Source: Pseudomonas aestuarii (GTDB lineage: Bacteria; Pseudomonadota; Gammaproteobacteria; Pseudomonadales; Pseudomonadaceae). From it: 64,000 nucleotides of DNA. The position numbers and the translations under genes are program-made. The first letter of the stretch is position 1. Every line of letters starts with the position of its first letter. Shown one piece after another: positions 7,636 to 17,380 of the stretch. The notes beneath the pieces were generated by a model, which was not told the DNA's origin, made no database searches, and was given only the letters and a program-made list of their open reading frames with translations. The stretch spans positions 124,001-188,000 of the forward strand of contig NZ_JAQJZJ010000009.1 in assembly GCF_027988105.1 (NCBI RefSeq), read 5' to 3'.

Positions 7636-9141
7636 TTAGTCGTTATACAAATCGATAATCGCGCTGGCCGCCTGGGACTTGACCTTGGTGCCGTCATTAC
7701 GCGCCTGCTCGATCCTGTTCAGGTAACACTCATCGACATCGCCGGTGATGTACTGGCCATCGAATACCGCGCAGTCGAAGTGCTCGATCTTGATCTTGCC
7801 GCCACCAACCGCCTCGATCAGATCGCTGAGATCCTGATACACCAGCCAATCCGCGCCGATCAGCTCGGCGACCTGCTCGGTGCTGCGGTTATGGGCGATC
7901 AGCTCGTGGACGCTCGGCATGTCGATGCCGTACACGTTGGGGTAACGCACTGCTGGCGCGGCCGAGCAGAAGTAGACGTTCTTCGCCCCCGCTTCACGCG
8001 CCATCTGGATGATCTGCTTGCAGGTGGTGCCGCGCACGATGGAATCATCCACCAACATCACGTTCTTGCCGCGGAACTCCAGGTCGATGGCGTTGAGCTT
8101 CTGCCGTACCGATTTCTTGCGTGCAGCCTGGCCCGGCATGATGAAGGTACGACCGATATAGCGGTTCTTGACGAAGCCTTCGCGGAACTTCACACCCAGG
8201 TGATTGGCCAGTTCCAGCGCCGAGGTACGGCTGGTATCGGGAATCGGAATGACCACGTCGATATCGTGATCCGGACGCTCGCGCAGGATCTTCTCGGCCA
8301 GTTTCTCGCCCATGCGCAAGCGCGCCTTGTACACCGAGACACCGTCCATGATCGAATCCGGACGCGCCAGGTAGACATGCTCGAAGATGCACGGCGAGAG
8401 ATGCGGATTGCTCGCACACTGGCGGGTCGACAGCTTGCCGTCCTCGGTGATGTACACCGCCTCGCCCGGCGCCAGATCGCGAATCAGGGTGAAGCCGAGC
8501 ACGTCCAGCGACACGCTCTCTGAGGCGATCATGTACTCCACGCCTTCATCGGTGTGGCGCTGCCCGAAGACAATCGGACGAATGCCGTTGGGGTCGCGGA
8601 AACCGACGATGCCGTAACCGGTAATCATCGCCACCACCGCATAACCACCGATGCAGCGCTGATGCACCTCGCTGACCGCGGCGAAGATGTCTTCCTCGGT
8701 CGGCTGCAACTTGCCGCGCTGGGCCAGTTCGTGGGCGAACACGTTGAGCAGCACTTCCGAGTCGGAGTTGGTGTTCACATGCCGCAGGTCGGACTCGTAG
8801 ATTTCCTTGGCCAACTGTTCGACGTTGGTCAGGTTGCCGTTGTGCGCCAGGGTGATGCCATAGGGCGAGTTGACGTAGAAGGGCTGCGCCTCGGCCGAAC
8901 TGGAGCTGCCGGCGGTGGGATAGCGCACATGGCCGATGCCCATGTGGCCGACCAGGCGCTGCATATGGCGCTGGTGGAAGACATCGCGCACCAGGCCATT
9001 GTCCTTGCGCAGAAACAGCCGCCCATCGTGACTGGTTACAATACCGGCAGCATCCTGGCCGCGGTGCTGGAGGACGGTTAGGCCGTCATACAGCGCCTGA
9101 TTGACGTTCGATTTACCGACGATACCGACAATGCCACACAT
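7636..9141 (-). CDS. purF: Amidophosphoribosyltransferase
   Basis: This 501-residue enzyme makes phosphoribosylamine from PRPP and glutamine, the first committed step of purine synthesis. I chose the ATG at 9141 rather than the one three codons upstream because the mature protein must begin with the catalytic Cys (MCGIVGIVG), whose amine is the nucleophile after removal of Met. The glutaminase half is followed by a phosphoribosyltransferase half with the PRPP loop VMLVDDSIVRGTT. A GGGG stretch sits at ribosome-site distance. cvpA lies directly upstream, the classic cvpA-purF pair. Confidence 0.95.
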   Translation of the reverse strand: MCGIVGIVGKSNVNQALYDGLTVLQHRGQDAAGIVTSHDGRLFLRKDNGLVRDVFHQRHMQRLVGHMGIGHVRYPTAGSSSSAEAQPFYVNSPYGITLAHNGNLTNVEQLAKEIYESDLRHVNTNSDSEVLLNVFAHELAQRGKLQPTEEDIFAAVSEVHQRCIGGYAVVAMITGYGIVGFRDPNGIRPIVFGQRHTDEGVEYMIASESVSLDVLGFTLIRDLAPGEAVYITEDGKLSTRQCASNPHLSPCIFEHVYLARPDSIMDGVSVYKARLRMGEKLAEKILRERPDHDIDVVIPIPDTSRTSALELANHLGVKFREGFVKNRYIGRTFIMPGQAARKKSVRQKLNAIDLEFRGKNVMLVDDSIVRGTTCKQIIQMAREAGAKNVYFCSAAPAVRYPNVYGIDMPSVHELIAHNRSTEQVAELIGADWLVYQDLSDLIEAVGGGKIKIEHFDCAVFDGQYITGDVDECYLNRIEQARNDGTKVKSQAASAIIDLYND

Positions 9142-9187
9142 GTGACGCAACCCCTACTGAAGTGAAACAGGCTAATTCTGAATGCGT

Positions 9188-9742
9188 TTAAGGCAGTTTA
9201 TGCTGCATCAGCGCTTCTTTGAACGGCAGCTCAGCAGGTGCGCTGATACCGCTGGCAAGCCACTCGCTGGACACCCCAAGAATGAGGTTCTTCGACCAGT
9301 CCGCGACCATTAAAAAATGCGGCAGCAGCGTCGATTGCTGCCACCACGGATCCTGCTGCACCGGCGCCAGGCTGAGTAGCCCGACCAGCACGACGACCAG
9401 CAAGCCGCCACGGGCGGCGCCGAACACCATACCGAGTAAACGATCGGTGCCGGAAAGGCCGGTGACACGAATCAGTTCACTGATCAGGTAATTAACCAGC
9501 GCACCCACCAGCAAGGTGACGATGAAGAGTAAGGCACAGGCTGCTATCACCCGCGCCGAAGGGGTTTCGATCCATGCACCAAGGTGCTCGGACAGGGCGC
9601 CACCAAACATCCAGGCAACCACGCCGGCAATGATCCAGGTGAGCAAGGACAAGGCTTCCTTGACGAAACCACGGCTCAAACTGATCAAGCTCGATACGGC
9701 GATGATGGCGATAATCGCCCAATCGACCCAAGTGAATGCCAC
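9188..9742 (-). CDS. cvpA: CvpA-family inner-membrane protein
   Basis: This 184-residue membrane protein has about four hydrophobic helices, starting with WAIIAIIAVSSLISLSRGF, and the conserved GTDRLLGMVFGAARG segment. In enterics CvpA is linked to colicin V production and to envelope and bile stress tolerance; the molecular activity is not known. It sits 46 bases upstream of purF on the same strand, as expected. The protein ends with a short hydrophilic tail. Confidence 0.9.
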   Translation of the reverse strand: MAFTWVDWAIIAIIAVSSLISLSRGFVKEALSLLTWIIAGVVAWMFGGALSEHLGAWIETPSARVIAACALLFIVTLLVGALVNYLISELIRVTGLSGTDRLLGMVFGAARGGLLVVVLVGLLSLAPVQQDPWWQQSTLLPHFLMVADWSKNLILGVSSEWLASGISAPAELPFKEALMQHKLP

Positions 9743-9864
9743 GATGCAGGTTACCTATGGAAAAGGCGCTGCATTTTAACAGAGCCCCTCGCATGGGGTA
9801 AGCAAAGGATTATCAGGCCGCAGGAAAATTACCGCGCGCTTTACGCCATGCGGGCGACGCTGGT

Positions 9865-9884
9865 CGCCAGCCCCTAGGCTGGCG
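9865..9884 (-). terminator. Hairpin after the dedD-like gene
   Basis: CGCCAGCC and GGCTGGCG form a perfect 8-bp stem with a 4-base loop 10 bases beyond the dedD-like stop. There is no T run. It could partly terminate, or separate the folC-dedD transcript from cvpA-purF. Confidence 0.35.
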
Positions 9885-9894
9885 CGATATAACG

Positions 9895-10491
9895 CTAACT
9901 GCGCTCTGGCTGAAAGCGCACGACAAAGCCGCTGAGCTTGTGCTGTCGGTTCAACTGCTCACGCAAGCGATTGGCTTCGGTTCGCTCGATCACGGGGCCG
10001 ACAAACACCCGATTCATCCCATCCACTTGGCGGATATAGGCGTTGTAACCCTGACTGCGCAGGGTTTTCTGCAGAGTTTGCGCACCCGTGCGACTGGACA
10101 GACTGGCCAACTGCACCGACCAACTGACCGGCAGGCTGTTGGCATCCAGGCGACTGGCGGGAGCTGAGGGGGCACTGACTGGCGCAGGGGGCGCCAGAAC
10201 CGGCTCAGGCGCAGGCACAGCTACGGGCGCCTCAGCCACAGGGGCCTGGACCTCGGCAACGGGCTCATCCGACAGCAAATCATCGGGCAGCACCTGAGGT
10301 TCCGGCACGATCACGGGCTCGATTTCAATCTGCGGCATGGCTGGTGCCTGCGGCATGGCCGGCGCATCGACCACCACACGCTGCAACTCGTCTTCACGCG
10401 ACAGCAGCATGGGCAAGAAGATCACTGCCAAGGCCACCAACACCAATGCGCCGACTATGCGCTGCTTCAATCCTTTATCCAGCAAAGCCAT
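9895..10491 (-). CDS. dedD: SPOR-domain protein, DedD-like
   Basis: This 198-residue bitopic envelope protein has a short cytoplasmic N-terminus (MALLDKGLKQRIVGALVLV), one transmembrane helix, a long Pro/Ala/Val-rich periplasmic linker (about residues 50-120), and a C-terminal SPOR domain (SWSVQLASLSSRTGAQTLQKTL to SGFVVRF). SPOR domains bind denuded peptidoglycan at division septa. The start at 10491 lies inside the end of folC (17-base overlap), so the two genes are coupled. The symbol reflects family and position; orthology to E. coli DedD is likely but not proven. Confidence 0.85.
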   Translation of the reverse strand: MALLDKGLKQRIVGALVLVALAVIFLPMLLSREDELQRVVVDAPAMPQAPAMPQIEIEPVIVPEPQVLPDDLLSDEPVAEVQAPVAEAPVAVPAPEPVLAPPAPVSAPSAPASRLDANSLPVSWSVQLASLSSRTGAQTLQKTLRSQGYNAYIRQVDGMNRVFVGPVIERTEANRLREQLNRQHKLSGFVVRFQPERS

Positions 10492-11782
10492 CCTGCACAT
10501 CCCCCTTGGCATGGCGGGCCAGCCAGTCCAAGGCCTCGGCCACGCAGTAAAAAGACCCGAACAGCAGTATTTCATCACCAGCCGCCGCCCGCGTACATTG
10601 CGCCTGCAGCGCCGCCTGTATATCGGCATAGGCTGTCACCGGCGCTCCGCTATTGTGTAAATACGCCTGCAACTCGCCAGCCGAGCGCGTGCGACTGGTC
10701 GGCAGCGGCGCCACGGCCCAATCCACGATCTCATCGAGCAAGGGTGATACCACCCCCGCCAGGTCTTTGTCAGCCAGCAGGCCGAACACCGCAAACCGCC
10801 TGCCCGCCAACGGCCGGCCAGACAAACGCCGCGCCAAATACTCGGCCGCGTGGGGATTATGCCCAACATCCAGCAGCAACGTGAGTGGCTTACCCTGCCA
10901 ATTCAGTATTCGACGATCCAGACGACCCGTTACTCGTGTGCGCGTCAGGGCACTGACGATTTGTTCAGCATGCCAGGGCAGATCGAGCAAGGCATAAGCT
11001 TGCAACGCCAGGGCGGCGTTCTCCATCGGCAGGTCGAGTAATGGCAAGCGCTCCAGACGCAAGACCTCGCCCCGGCCATTCAAGCCAAACCAGGACCAAC
11101 CTGACCCGTCGATGCTCAGGTCGTAATCGCGGCCGCGCAGAAAAAACGGCGCTCCCAGCAGCGCTACTTGTTCCAGCAACGTCTGCGGTGGATCGAGATC
11201 ACCGCACAACGCCGGCTTGCCCGCGCGAAAGATACCGGCCTTCTCGAAGGCCACTGCTTCACGGTTATCGCCCAGCCATTCGGCATGATCAATGCCGATA
11301 CTGGTCACCAAGGCCAGATCGGCGTCGATCAGATTGACCGCATCCAGCCGTCCGCCCAACCCAACCTCAAGCACCACGGCGTCCAGCGCAGCGCGCTGAA
11401 ACAACCAGAAAGCTGCCAGGGTACCCATCTCGAAATAGGTCAGGGAAATCTCGCCGCGCGCGGCCTCGATCGCGGCAAATGCCTGGCAAAGCTCGGCATC
11501 GCCGGCTTCGACACCGGCAATCTGCACTCGCTCGTTGTAGCGCAACAGGTGAGGTGAGCTGTACACCCCGACCTTGAGCCCCTGTTCCTGCAGCAAGGCA
11601 GCAAGAAACGCACAGGTGGAACCCTTGCCATTGGTGCCGGTGACCGTAATCACCCGCGGCGCAGGCCTGGACAAGCCCAGGCGTTGTGCCACGAGCCCGG
11701 ACCGTTCCAGACCCATGTCTATGGCACTTGGATGCAGCTGCTCCAGGTATGCCAGCCAATCGGCCAGGGAGCGTTCGGTCAT
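10475..11782 (-). CDS. folC: Bifunctional dihydrofolate synthase / folylpolyglutamate synthase
   Basis: This 435-residue Mur-ligase-type enzyme adds glutamate to dihydropteroate and then to folates. The ATP loop is VTGTNGKGST, and further motifs are SSPHLLRYNERVQI and TSIGIDHAEWLG. The reading frame stays open far upstream, but the start at 11782 gives the canonical MTERSLADWLAYLEQLHP N-terminus and overlaps the accD stop by 4 bases. This is the accD-folC arrangement common in gammaproteobacteria. Confidence 0.93.
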   Translation of the reverse strand: MTERSLADWLAYLEQLHPSAIDMGLERSGLVAQRLGLSRPAPRVITVTGTNGKGSTCAFLAALLQEQGLKVGVYSSPHLLRYNERVQIAGVEAGDAELCQAFAAIEAARGEISLTYFEMGTLAAFWLFQRAALDAVVLEVGLGGRLDAVNLIDADLALVTSIGIDHAEWLGDNREAVAFEKAGIFRAGKPALCGDLDPPQTLLEQVALLGAPFFLRGRDYDLSIDGSGWSWFGLNGRGEVLRLERLPLLDLPMENAALALQAYALLDLPWHAEQIVSALTRTRVTGRLDRRILNWQGKPLTLLLDVGHNPHAAEYLARRLSGRPLAGRRFAVFGLLADKDLAGVVSPLLDEIVDWAVAPLPTSRTRSAGELQAYLHNSGAPVTAYADIQAALQAQCTRAAAGDEILLFGSFYCVAEALDWLARHAKGDVQDGFAG

Positions 11783-12669
11783 GCCGTGACCGGCAATGCA
11801 GCGACAACAGGCGACGGCAGCCCCATGAACTGAGCCAGCAGCCGGGCCAGACGGGGACGCAACTCTTCGCGATGAATGATCATGTCGATGGCACCGTGCT
11901 CGATGAGGAACTCGCTGCGCTGGAATCCTTCCGGGAGCTTTTCTCGCACGGTCTGCTCGATCACTCGCGGGCCGGCAAAGCCGATCAGCGCCTTGGGTTC
12001 GGCGACGATGACATCGCCGAGCATGGCCAGGCTGGCGGAAACGCCGCCATAAACCGGGTCGGTCAGCACCGAGACAAACGGGATACCTTCTTCGCGCAGA
12101 CGCGCCAGCACCGCAGAGGTCTTGGCCATCTGCATCAGGGAAATCAGCGCTTCCTGCATGCGCGCACCACCCGAAGCGGAGAAGCACACGAACGGGCAAC
12201 GCTGCTCCAGGGCCACATTGGCGGCGCGCACGAAGCGCTCGCCAACGATCGCGCCCATCGAACCACCCATAAAGGAGAACTCGAAGGCACAGGCCACCAC
12301 CGGCATGGTTTCAAGGGTGCCGCGCATGGCAATCAGTGCGTCTTTTTCGCCCGTCTGCTTCTGCGCGCCCGTCAGGCGATCCTTGTACTTCTTACTGTCG
12401 CGGAATTTCAGGCGATCAACCGGCTCCAGTTCTGCGCCAATTTCTTCGCGGCCCTCGGCATCGAGAAATATATCCAGGCGCGCACGCGCATTGATGCGCA
12501 TGTGGTGGTTGCACTTGGGGCAGACATCCAGCGTCTTCTCCAGTTCGGGCTTGTACAACACCGCATCGCACGACGGGCATTTGTGCCAGAGGCCTTCGGG
12601 CACCGAACTCTTCTTGACTTCGGACCGCATGATCGATGGGATCAGTTTGTCTACCAACCAGTTGCTCAT
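11779..12669 (-). CDS. accD: Acetyl-CoA carboxylase carboxyltransferase subunit beta
   Basis: This 296-residue subunit transfers carboxyl from carboxybiotin to acetyl-CoA to make malonyl-CoA. The N-terminal zinc ribbon is visible (CPSCDAVLY ... CPKCNHH), followed by the carboxyltransferase fold with SFMGGSMGAIVGERF and ASGGARMQEAL. The start at 12669 (MSNWLVDKLIPSIM) is the family's usual N-terminus. About 220 bases of non-coding sequence separate it from trpF upstream and probably hold its promoter. Confidence 0.95.
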   Translation of the reverse strand: MSNWLVDKLIPSIMRSEVKKSSVPEGLWHKCPSCDAVLYKPELEKTLDVCPKCNHHMRINARARLDIFLDAEGREEIGAELEPVDRLKFRDSKKYKDRLTGAQKQTGEKDALIAMRGTLETMPVVACAFEFSFMGGSMGAIVGERFVRAANVALEQRCPFVCFSASGGARMQEALISLMQMAKTSAVLARLREEGIPFVSVLTDPVYGGVSASLAMLGDVIVAEPKALIGFAGPRVIEQTVREKLPEGFQRSEFLIEHGAIDMIIHREELRPRLARLLAQFMGLPSPVVAALPVTA

Positions 12670-12890
12670 GCTCTTGATTCTCCAAAACTGTGGGCTCGAA
12701 CAGGCGTCTGGCACAGGGCCTTGTCGGCACATCCAAGCAAATTCACGAAGGCACTATCAATAGGGGCCGGCATCTGCAAGCGCAACACCCGCCACCTTGA
12801 CCTCGACTGTCAAAGGCGGTCACTACAGTACCTGCAACAGGGTTATGGACGGCCAAGCCTGCAGCGTCGTCACATCGCTTGAACATCGGC

Positions 12891-13511
12891 TCAGGCACTC
12901 CTGACTGCACGCACGAATGCATGAATCTTGGCGCGATCCTTTACACCCTTGCTCGCCTCGACGCCGCCGCTGACATCCACCGCATAGGGTTGCACCTGTT
13001 CGATGGCGGCGCGCACATTCCCGGGCGTCAGGCCTCCCGCCAGGATAATTGGCACATGCAGACCGCGCGGCACCAGTGACCAGTCGAACGCCTCGCCGGT
13101 ACCGCCCGGAACGCCCGGAACAAAAGTATCCAGCAAAACACCCGCCGCAGAGGCATACAGCGCGATCTGCGCAGCAATATCGTCGCCCGGTTTGACCCGC
13201 AACGCCTTGATGTAGGGACGCCGAAAGCCCTCACAGGCAGCTGGTGGTTCATCCCCATGGAACTGCAGCAGATCCAGCGGCACGGCATCGAGAATTGCGT
13301 CCAACTCGCTACGAGGGGTGTCGACAAACAGCCCCACAGTGGTCACGAACGGCGGCAACGCCGCGAGGATAGCCTGCGCCTGCGGCACCGTTACGGCACG
13401 CGGACTCTTGGCATAAAACACCAGACCAAGAGCGTCGGCACCGGCCTCAACAGCAGCCAATGCATCTTCTACGCGGGTAATTCCACAGATCTTGCAGCGA
13501 ACAACTGACAA
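12891..13511 (-). CDS. trpF: Phosphoribosylanthranilate isomerase
   Basis: This 206-residue TIM-barrel enzyme of tryptophan synthesis has the N-terminal signature VRCKICGITRVEDA (catalytic Cys), the phosphate-binding ILAGGLTPGNV and the C-terminal AVDVSGGVEASKGVKD. It lies 45 bases after truA, in the truA-trpF-accD-folC order that is typical of Pseudomonas. It is not next to the other trp genes. Confidence 0.94.
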   Translation of the reverse strand: MSVVRCKICGITRVEDALAAVEAGADALGLVFYAKSPRAVTVPQAQAILAALPPFVTTVGLFVDTPRSELDAILDAVPLDLLQFHGDEPPAACEGFRRPYIKALRVKPGDDIAAQIALYASAAGVLLDTFVPGVPGGTGEAFDWSLVPRGLHVPIILAGGLTPGNVRAAIEQVQPYAVDVSGGVEASKGVKDRAKIHAFVRAVRSA

Positions 13512-13556
13512 CGGGCGAATACCTCCAGCAAAGAACCGATGGTAGCAAAGGAATGT

Positions 13557-14423
13557 CTAGGCGTCTTCCGCCACATCCGGCAGCCCCGAGAGGAAGTGCG
13601 GCCCGAGATAGCGCGTGGGCAAGTCGAACTCCTGCGGGTAGTCGACTTGCACCAGATAAAGCCCGTATGGATGTGCGGTCACACCGCCAGTACGCCGCAC
13701 TCCAGTCTCCAGCACCGCACGCGCCCACTCCACCGGCTGCCCGCCAGCGCCAATGGTCATCAATACCCCGGCAATGTTACGCACCATGTGATGGAGGAAC
13801 GCATTGGCGCGGATATCCAGCACGATGAAACGACCATGTTCGATCAACTTAAGGTGATGCACCGTCTTGATCGGCGACTTGGCCTGGCACTGACGGGCGC
13901 GGAAGGCACTGAAATCGTGCGTGCCGACAAAGGCTTTCGCGGCTTCGCGCATCCGCCCAACATCCAGCGGCCGATGATTCCAGGTCACCTCCTCAGCCAT
14001 GTGCGCCGGGCGAATCTGATCGGTGTAGATCACGTAGCGATAGCGCCTGGCCTTGGCACAGAAGCGCGCATCGAAATGCGCCGGCATCAGCTTGGCCCAC
14101 GCCACGCTGATATCGGTCGGCAGATTCCTGTTGGCACCCATGACCCAGGCCAGCATGGAACGCTCAACCGGCGTATCGAAGTGCACCACCTGAGCGCTGG
14201 CGTGCACCAGCGCATCGGTGCGCCCGGCACAGCTCAGGGTGACCGGCGCGCCACCAGCGACTTTCGACAAGGCTTTTTCCAGAGAGTCCTGGATGGTCGG
14301 CACACCGGCACGCTGGCGCTGAAAGCCACGGTAACGTGAGCCCTTGTATTCGACACCGAGGGCGACTCTGTAAATGCCAACGGCAGCCGAATCGGCTGCC
14401 GCAGCGGGTAATCCATCAGACAT
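13557..14423 (-). CDS. truA: tRNA pseudouridine synthase A (positions 38-40)
   Basis: This 288-residue enzyme isomerises U38-U40 in tRNA anticodon arms. Catalytic Asp is in CAGRTDALVHA; many homologues have Gly where this one has Leu, but the Arg-Thr-Asp core is intact. Other motifs are KARRYRYVIY and FLHHMVRNIAGVL. The N-terminus carries about 15 extra residues (MSDGLPAAAADSAAVG) before the conserved RVALGVEYKGSRYRGFQ. It starts 3 bases after the fimV stop, so the two are probably cotranscribed. Confidence 0.93.
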   Translation of the reverse strand: MSDGLPAAAADSAAVGIYRVALGVEYKGSRYRGFQRQRAGVPTIQDSLEKALSKVAGGAPVTLSCAGRTDALVHASAQVVHFDTPVERSMLAWVMGANRNLPTDISVAWAKLMPAHFDARFCAKARRYRYVIYTDQIRPAHMAEEVTWNHRPLDVGRMREAAKAFVGTHDFSAFRARQCQAKSPIKTVHHLKLIEHGRFIVLDIRANAFLHHMVRNIAGVLMTIGAGGQPVEWARAVLETGVRRTGGVTAHPYGLYLVQVDYPQEFDLPTRYLGPHFLSGLPDVAEDA

Positions 14424-14426
14424 GTA

Positions 14427-17225
14427 TCAAACCAAGTTAGCGATCAACTCACGCGCTTCCTGCTGCTGACCATCGTTACCTTCGGCGATCACTTCATCGA
14501 GAATGTCACGCGCCCCCTCGGTATCGCCCATATCGATATAAGCGCGAGCCAGGTCGAGCTTGGTCGCGGTTTCATCGGTGCCCGAGAGGAAGTCGAAATC
14601 ATCATCGCCATCCAGATCCACCCCTTGCAGCCCAGCGACAGGCGCAGGCTGGGTCAACTCAGCGGGCTGATCCAGACTCTCAGACAACTGATCCAGCTCA
14701 GCGGTCACTTCCTCGAGCTGAGCAGCGAAACTATCGCTGCTGGGCAGAACCGGTGCCTCATCGCTCAGCGACAGATCGAAATCGTCGGACAGGTCGAAGT
14801 CGCCACCCTCGGATTCGCTCGGCAGATCGAGACTCAGTCCGGCCAGCTCATCGGTTGCGGACTCGGCAGTCAGTTCGTCGTCCAGGTTCAACAGAAATTC
14901 ATCGTCTTCGGCCTCGGTTACTGCCGGCTTGCTCTCGGCATCCAGATCCAGGCTGAAATCCGCCAGATCCTGCTCCAACTTCACGCCATCGGCAGGCCCG
15001 TCGTCGAGGTTCAGGTCGAACTCCAGATCATCATCTTCATCCGCTACCGTCTCGGCCGGGGCAGTCAAATCCAGATCAGCGTCCAATGACAGGCTATCCA
15101 AGTCGGCCAGCGAGGCATCGACGCCAGGAGCTTGCTGCTCACGCTCAAGATCGGCTTCAAGATCGGACTCAAGATCATCCAGACTCAGGTCGAAGGCATC
15201 ATCCAGATCACCTGCTGCTGCGGCCGGCTGGTCAGGTTCATCCAGGCTCAGGTCATCCAGGCTGAAGCTGGAAAAATCATCATCGGCCAAGGCGGAGGCA
15301 GCCACACCGGCACCTACACCGGCAATAGCGGCTATTGCCGGATACTTGCCTTTCAATTGATCGACCTCGGCGGAAGAACCACCTATTTCGCGCAATTCGT
15401 TTTCCTGGCGGGCGAATCCATCGCGATCACCCAGCTCGGCGTAGACTTCCATCAGCTTGAGTCGCAGGTCACTGCGTTGCGGCTCATCGTTGACGGCATT
15501 CTGCAGCAACTCTGCAGCCTGATTGAAGCGACCATAGGCGATATAGATGTCCGCCTCGCCCAGCGCATCGCTGGTCTGCGCAATCACCCGCTCATCGCTC
15601 GGCTCAGCACTGTCGGCGCTGTCGACAAAGTCATCGGGGAAGCTGTCGGCCGGCAGCTCCATATCGCTATCGAAATTAGTGCCACCGCTCTCGGCAGCCA
15701 GGCTTTCTTGTAACTCGGCTTCCTTCAATGCGTTGCGGCGCGACACCATCATCAGCCCGACCAGCAGTAACAGCAGGGCGCCACCACCGGCAATCCCAAG
15801 AAGCATGGGGTTGGCGAGCAGATCATCAATAGTGCTGAGTTGTGGCGGCTGCTCTACAGGCTTGACCGGAGCCACTGGCGCAGCAGCTTTTGCCACCGGG
15901 GCTGGCGCCGGCTCGGCGACGGGCGCCGCTGCAGGCTGAGCGACCGGCTGCTGGGGTTCAGCTGCTGCAGTCGCCGGCTCCTCGCTGTAATTAAAGTCGG
16001 GAGCCTCGGCTTCATCAGGGCTAGCCGGCGCCGCTTCAGGACCTGCAGGAACTGCCGCCACGGCCGGGGCGTCCATGGCAGGAGCCTGCCCTTGTGTGGC
16101 CAGATCAGCCTGCAGCTTGGCCAGCTGATCATCTTTCAGTTGAATCAAACGCTGCAATTTTTCGAGCTGACCCTGCAGGTCACTCATGCGCCCTTTCAGC
16201 TCTTCGTTTTCGCGGCGAGTGGAATCCAGGCCTTCCTGGGTGACCGCCAACTTGTCGCTCAGTGCCTTGCTGTCGACGGCACCGGCGTCACTGCCGCTGG
16301 CGGCCTTGCCGGTATCGGCAGAGAGCAGCTTCAGGTTGTCCTGGGTCTTGACCTCAGCCGGTGCGGCACCAGCGACACTGCGCCGGGTCGCATCCATCTG
16401 GCGGGCGCTGGCAGCGACGCTGCGCCCCTCGCGCCAGGCCGCATTCTGCTCAGCAACCTGGGCCACGGCTTCGGTCTGGGCCCGGCTTTTGATCTGCTGC
16501 TCTTCCGGCAGACGCAACACCTGGCCGCTCTTGAGGCGATTGATATTGCCACCGACAAAGGCATCAGGATTGAGATCCTGAATGGCCAGCATGGTTTGCT
16601 GCACGCTGCCGCCACCGCGCACGCGCTGGGCGATTTCCCACAGAGAATCGTTGGCGGTGACCTTGTATTCAGTACCTTGCAGGGCACTTGGCGCAGCGAC
16701 AGGCGCACGCGCTACCGGAGCACTGGTTTGCGCAGCTGCACGCTGAATGGGAGCGGCTAGCGGGCGTGGCGCCGGAGCTGCTGATGGCAGCCGTGGCGCA
16801 GCGGCGGCAGCGGTTTGCGGCGAGTAAAGAGGCGGATCAAGCAGCAAGGTGTACTCGCGCAGCAGGCGGCCATTGGGCCACAACACCTCGACCAGGAAAT
16901 TCAGGTATGGCTCACGTACCGGCTTGCTTGAGGTCACGCGAAGGTAACTCTTGCCATTCGGCTTGAGTACCGGCGTGAACTTGAGATCAGTCAGGAAGTA
17001 CTGGCGATCGACCCCGGCCCTGGTGAACTCTTCGGGGGACGCCAGATTCGGCAGCAACTCGCTGGAAGCCAGATCGCGCACCTCCAGCAATTCGATCTCA
17101 GCCACCAATGGCTGATTCAGCGCCGACTGCAGGGTCACTTCACCCAGCCCCAGCGCGTGCGCCATACCGGAGGACAGTGCCGAAGCAGCTGCGATTGCCA
17201 GCACCAGTTTGCGAACCCGAACCAT
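14427..17225 (-). CDS. fimV: FimV, polar hub / pilus assembly protein with LysM domain
   Basis: This is a 932-residue inner-membrane protein. In P. aeruginosa FimV organises the cell pole, promotes PilQ secretin assembly and supports twitching and cAMP signalling. A signal peptide (MVRVRKLVLAIAAASALSSGMAHA) and the conserved LGLGEVTLQSALNQPL domain come first. A peptidoglycan-binding LysM (about residues 150-215, YKVTANDSLWEIAQRV), coiled coil and Pro/Ala linkers follow, then one transmembrane helix (LLGIAGGGALLLLLVGLMMV). The cytoplasmic region is very acidic, with Asp/Leu-rich repeats, and ends in the FimV cap (LDLARAYIDMGDTEGARDILDEVI). The start at 17225 was chosen for its signal peptide. 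Confidence 0.93.
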   Translation of the reverse strand: MVRVRKLVLAIAAASALSSGMAHALGLGEVTLQSALNQPLVAEIELLEVRDLASSELLPNLASPEEFTRAGVDRQYFLTDLKFTPVLKPNGKSYLRVTSSKPVREPYLNFLVEVLWPNGRLLREYTLLLDPPLYSPQTAAAAAPRLPSAAPAPRPLAAPIQRAAAQTSAPVARAPVAAPSALQGTEYKVTANDSLWEIAQRVRGGGSVQQTMLAIQDLNPDAFVGGNINRLKSGQVLRLPEEQQIKSRAQTEAVAQVAEQNAAWREGRSVAASARQMDATRRSVAGAAPAEVKTQDNLKLLSADTGKAASGSDAGAVDSKALSDKLAVTQEGLDSTRRENEELKGRMSDLQGQLEKLQRLIQLKDDQLAKLQADLATQGQAPAMDAPAVAAVPAGPEAAPASPDEAEAPDFNYSEEPATAAAEPQQPVAQPAAAPVAEPAPAPVAKAAAPVAPVKPVEQPPQLSTIDDLLANPMLLGIAGGGALLLLLVGLMMVSRRNALKEAELQESLAAESGGTNFDSDMELPADSFPDDFVDSADSAEPSDERVIAQTSDALGEADIYIAYGRFNQAAELLQNAVNDEPQRSDLRLKLMEVYAELGDRDGFARQENELREIGGSSAEVDQLKGKYPAIAAIAGVGAGVAASALADDDFSSFSLDDLSLDEPDQPAAAAGDLDDAFDLSLDDLESDLEADLEREQQAPGVDASLADLDSLSLDADLDLTAPAETVADEDDDLEFDLNLDDGPADGVKLEQDLADFSLDLDAESKPAVTEAEDDEFLLNLDDELTAESATDELAGLSLDLPSESEGGDFDLSDDFDLSLSDEAPVLPSSDSFAAQLEEVTAELDQLSESLDQPAELTQPAPVAGLQGVDLDGDDDFDFLSGTDETATKLDLARAYIDMGDTEGARDILDEVIAEGNDGQQQEARELIANLV

Positions 17226-17380
17226 AGCGTTATCCCTTGTTTTATCTTTTTTTCTCGATATCCGAGAGGGTCTTGATAGCTGCTGACTGTATCCACCCGA
17301 AGGCGGCTCCCCATTCAGCAACCAACTCAGCCAATGCTGCTAAGCTCGAAAGATTATTCAGATTTCCAGCTAAGTATCTT

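Noticed and set aside
13557..14423. Leu instead of Gly after the catalytic Asp motif of TruA as a possible defect
   Set aside because: The Arg-Thr-Asp core is intact, and I recall the same ALVHA wording in other Pseudomonas TruA proteins.
14625..16760. Long open frames on the plus strand opposite fimV, some rich in Ser/Arg or Gln
   Set aside because: They mirror the acidic and Ala/Pro-rich repeats of fimV on the other strand, with no ribosome sites or recognisable domains.
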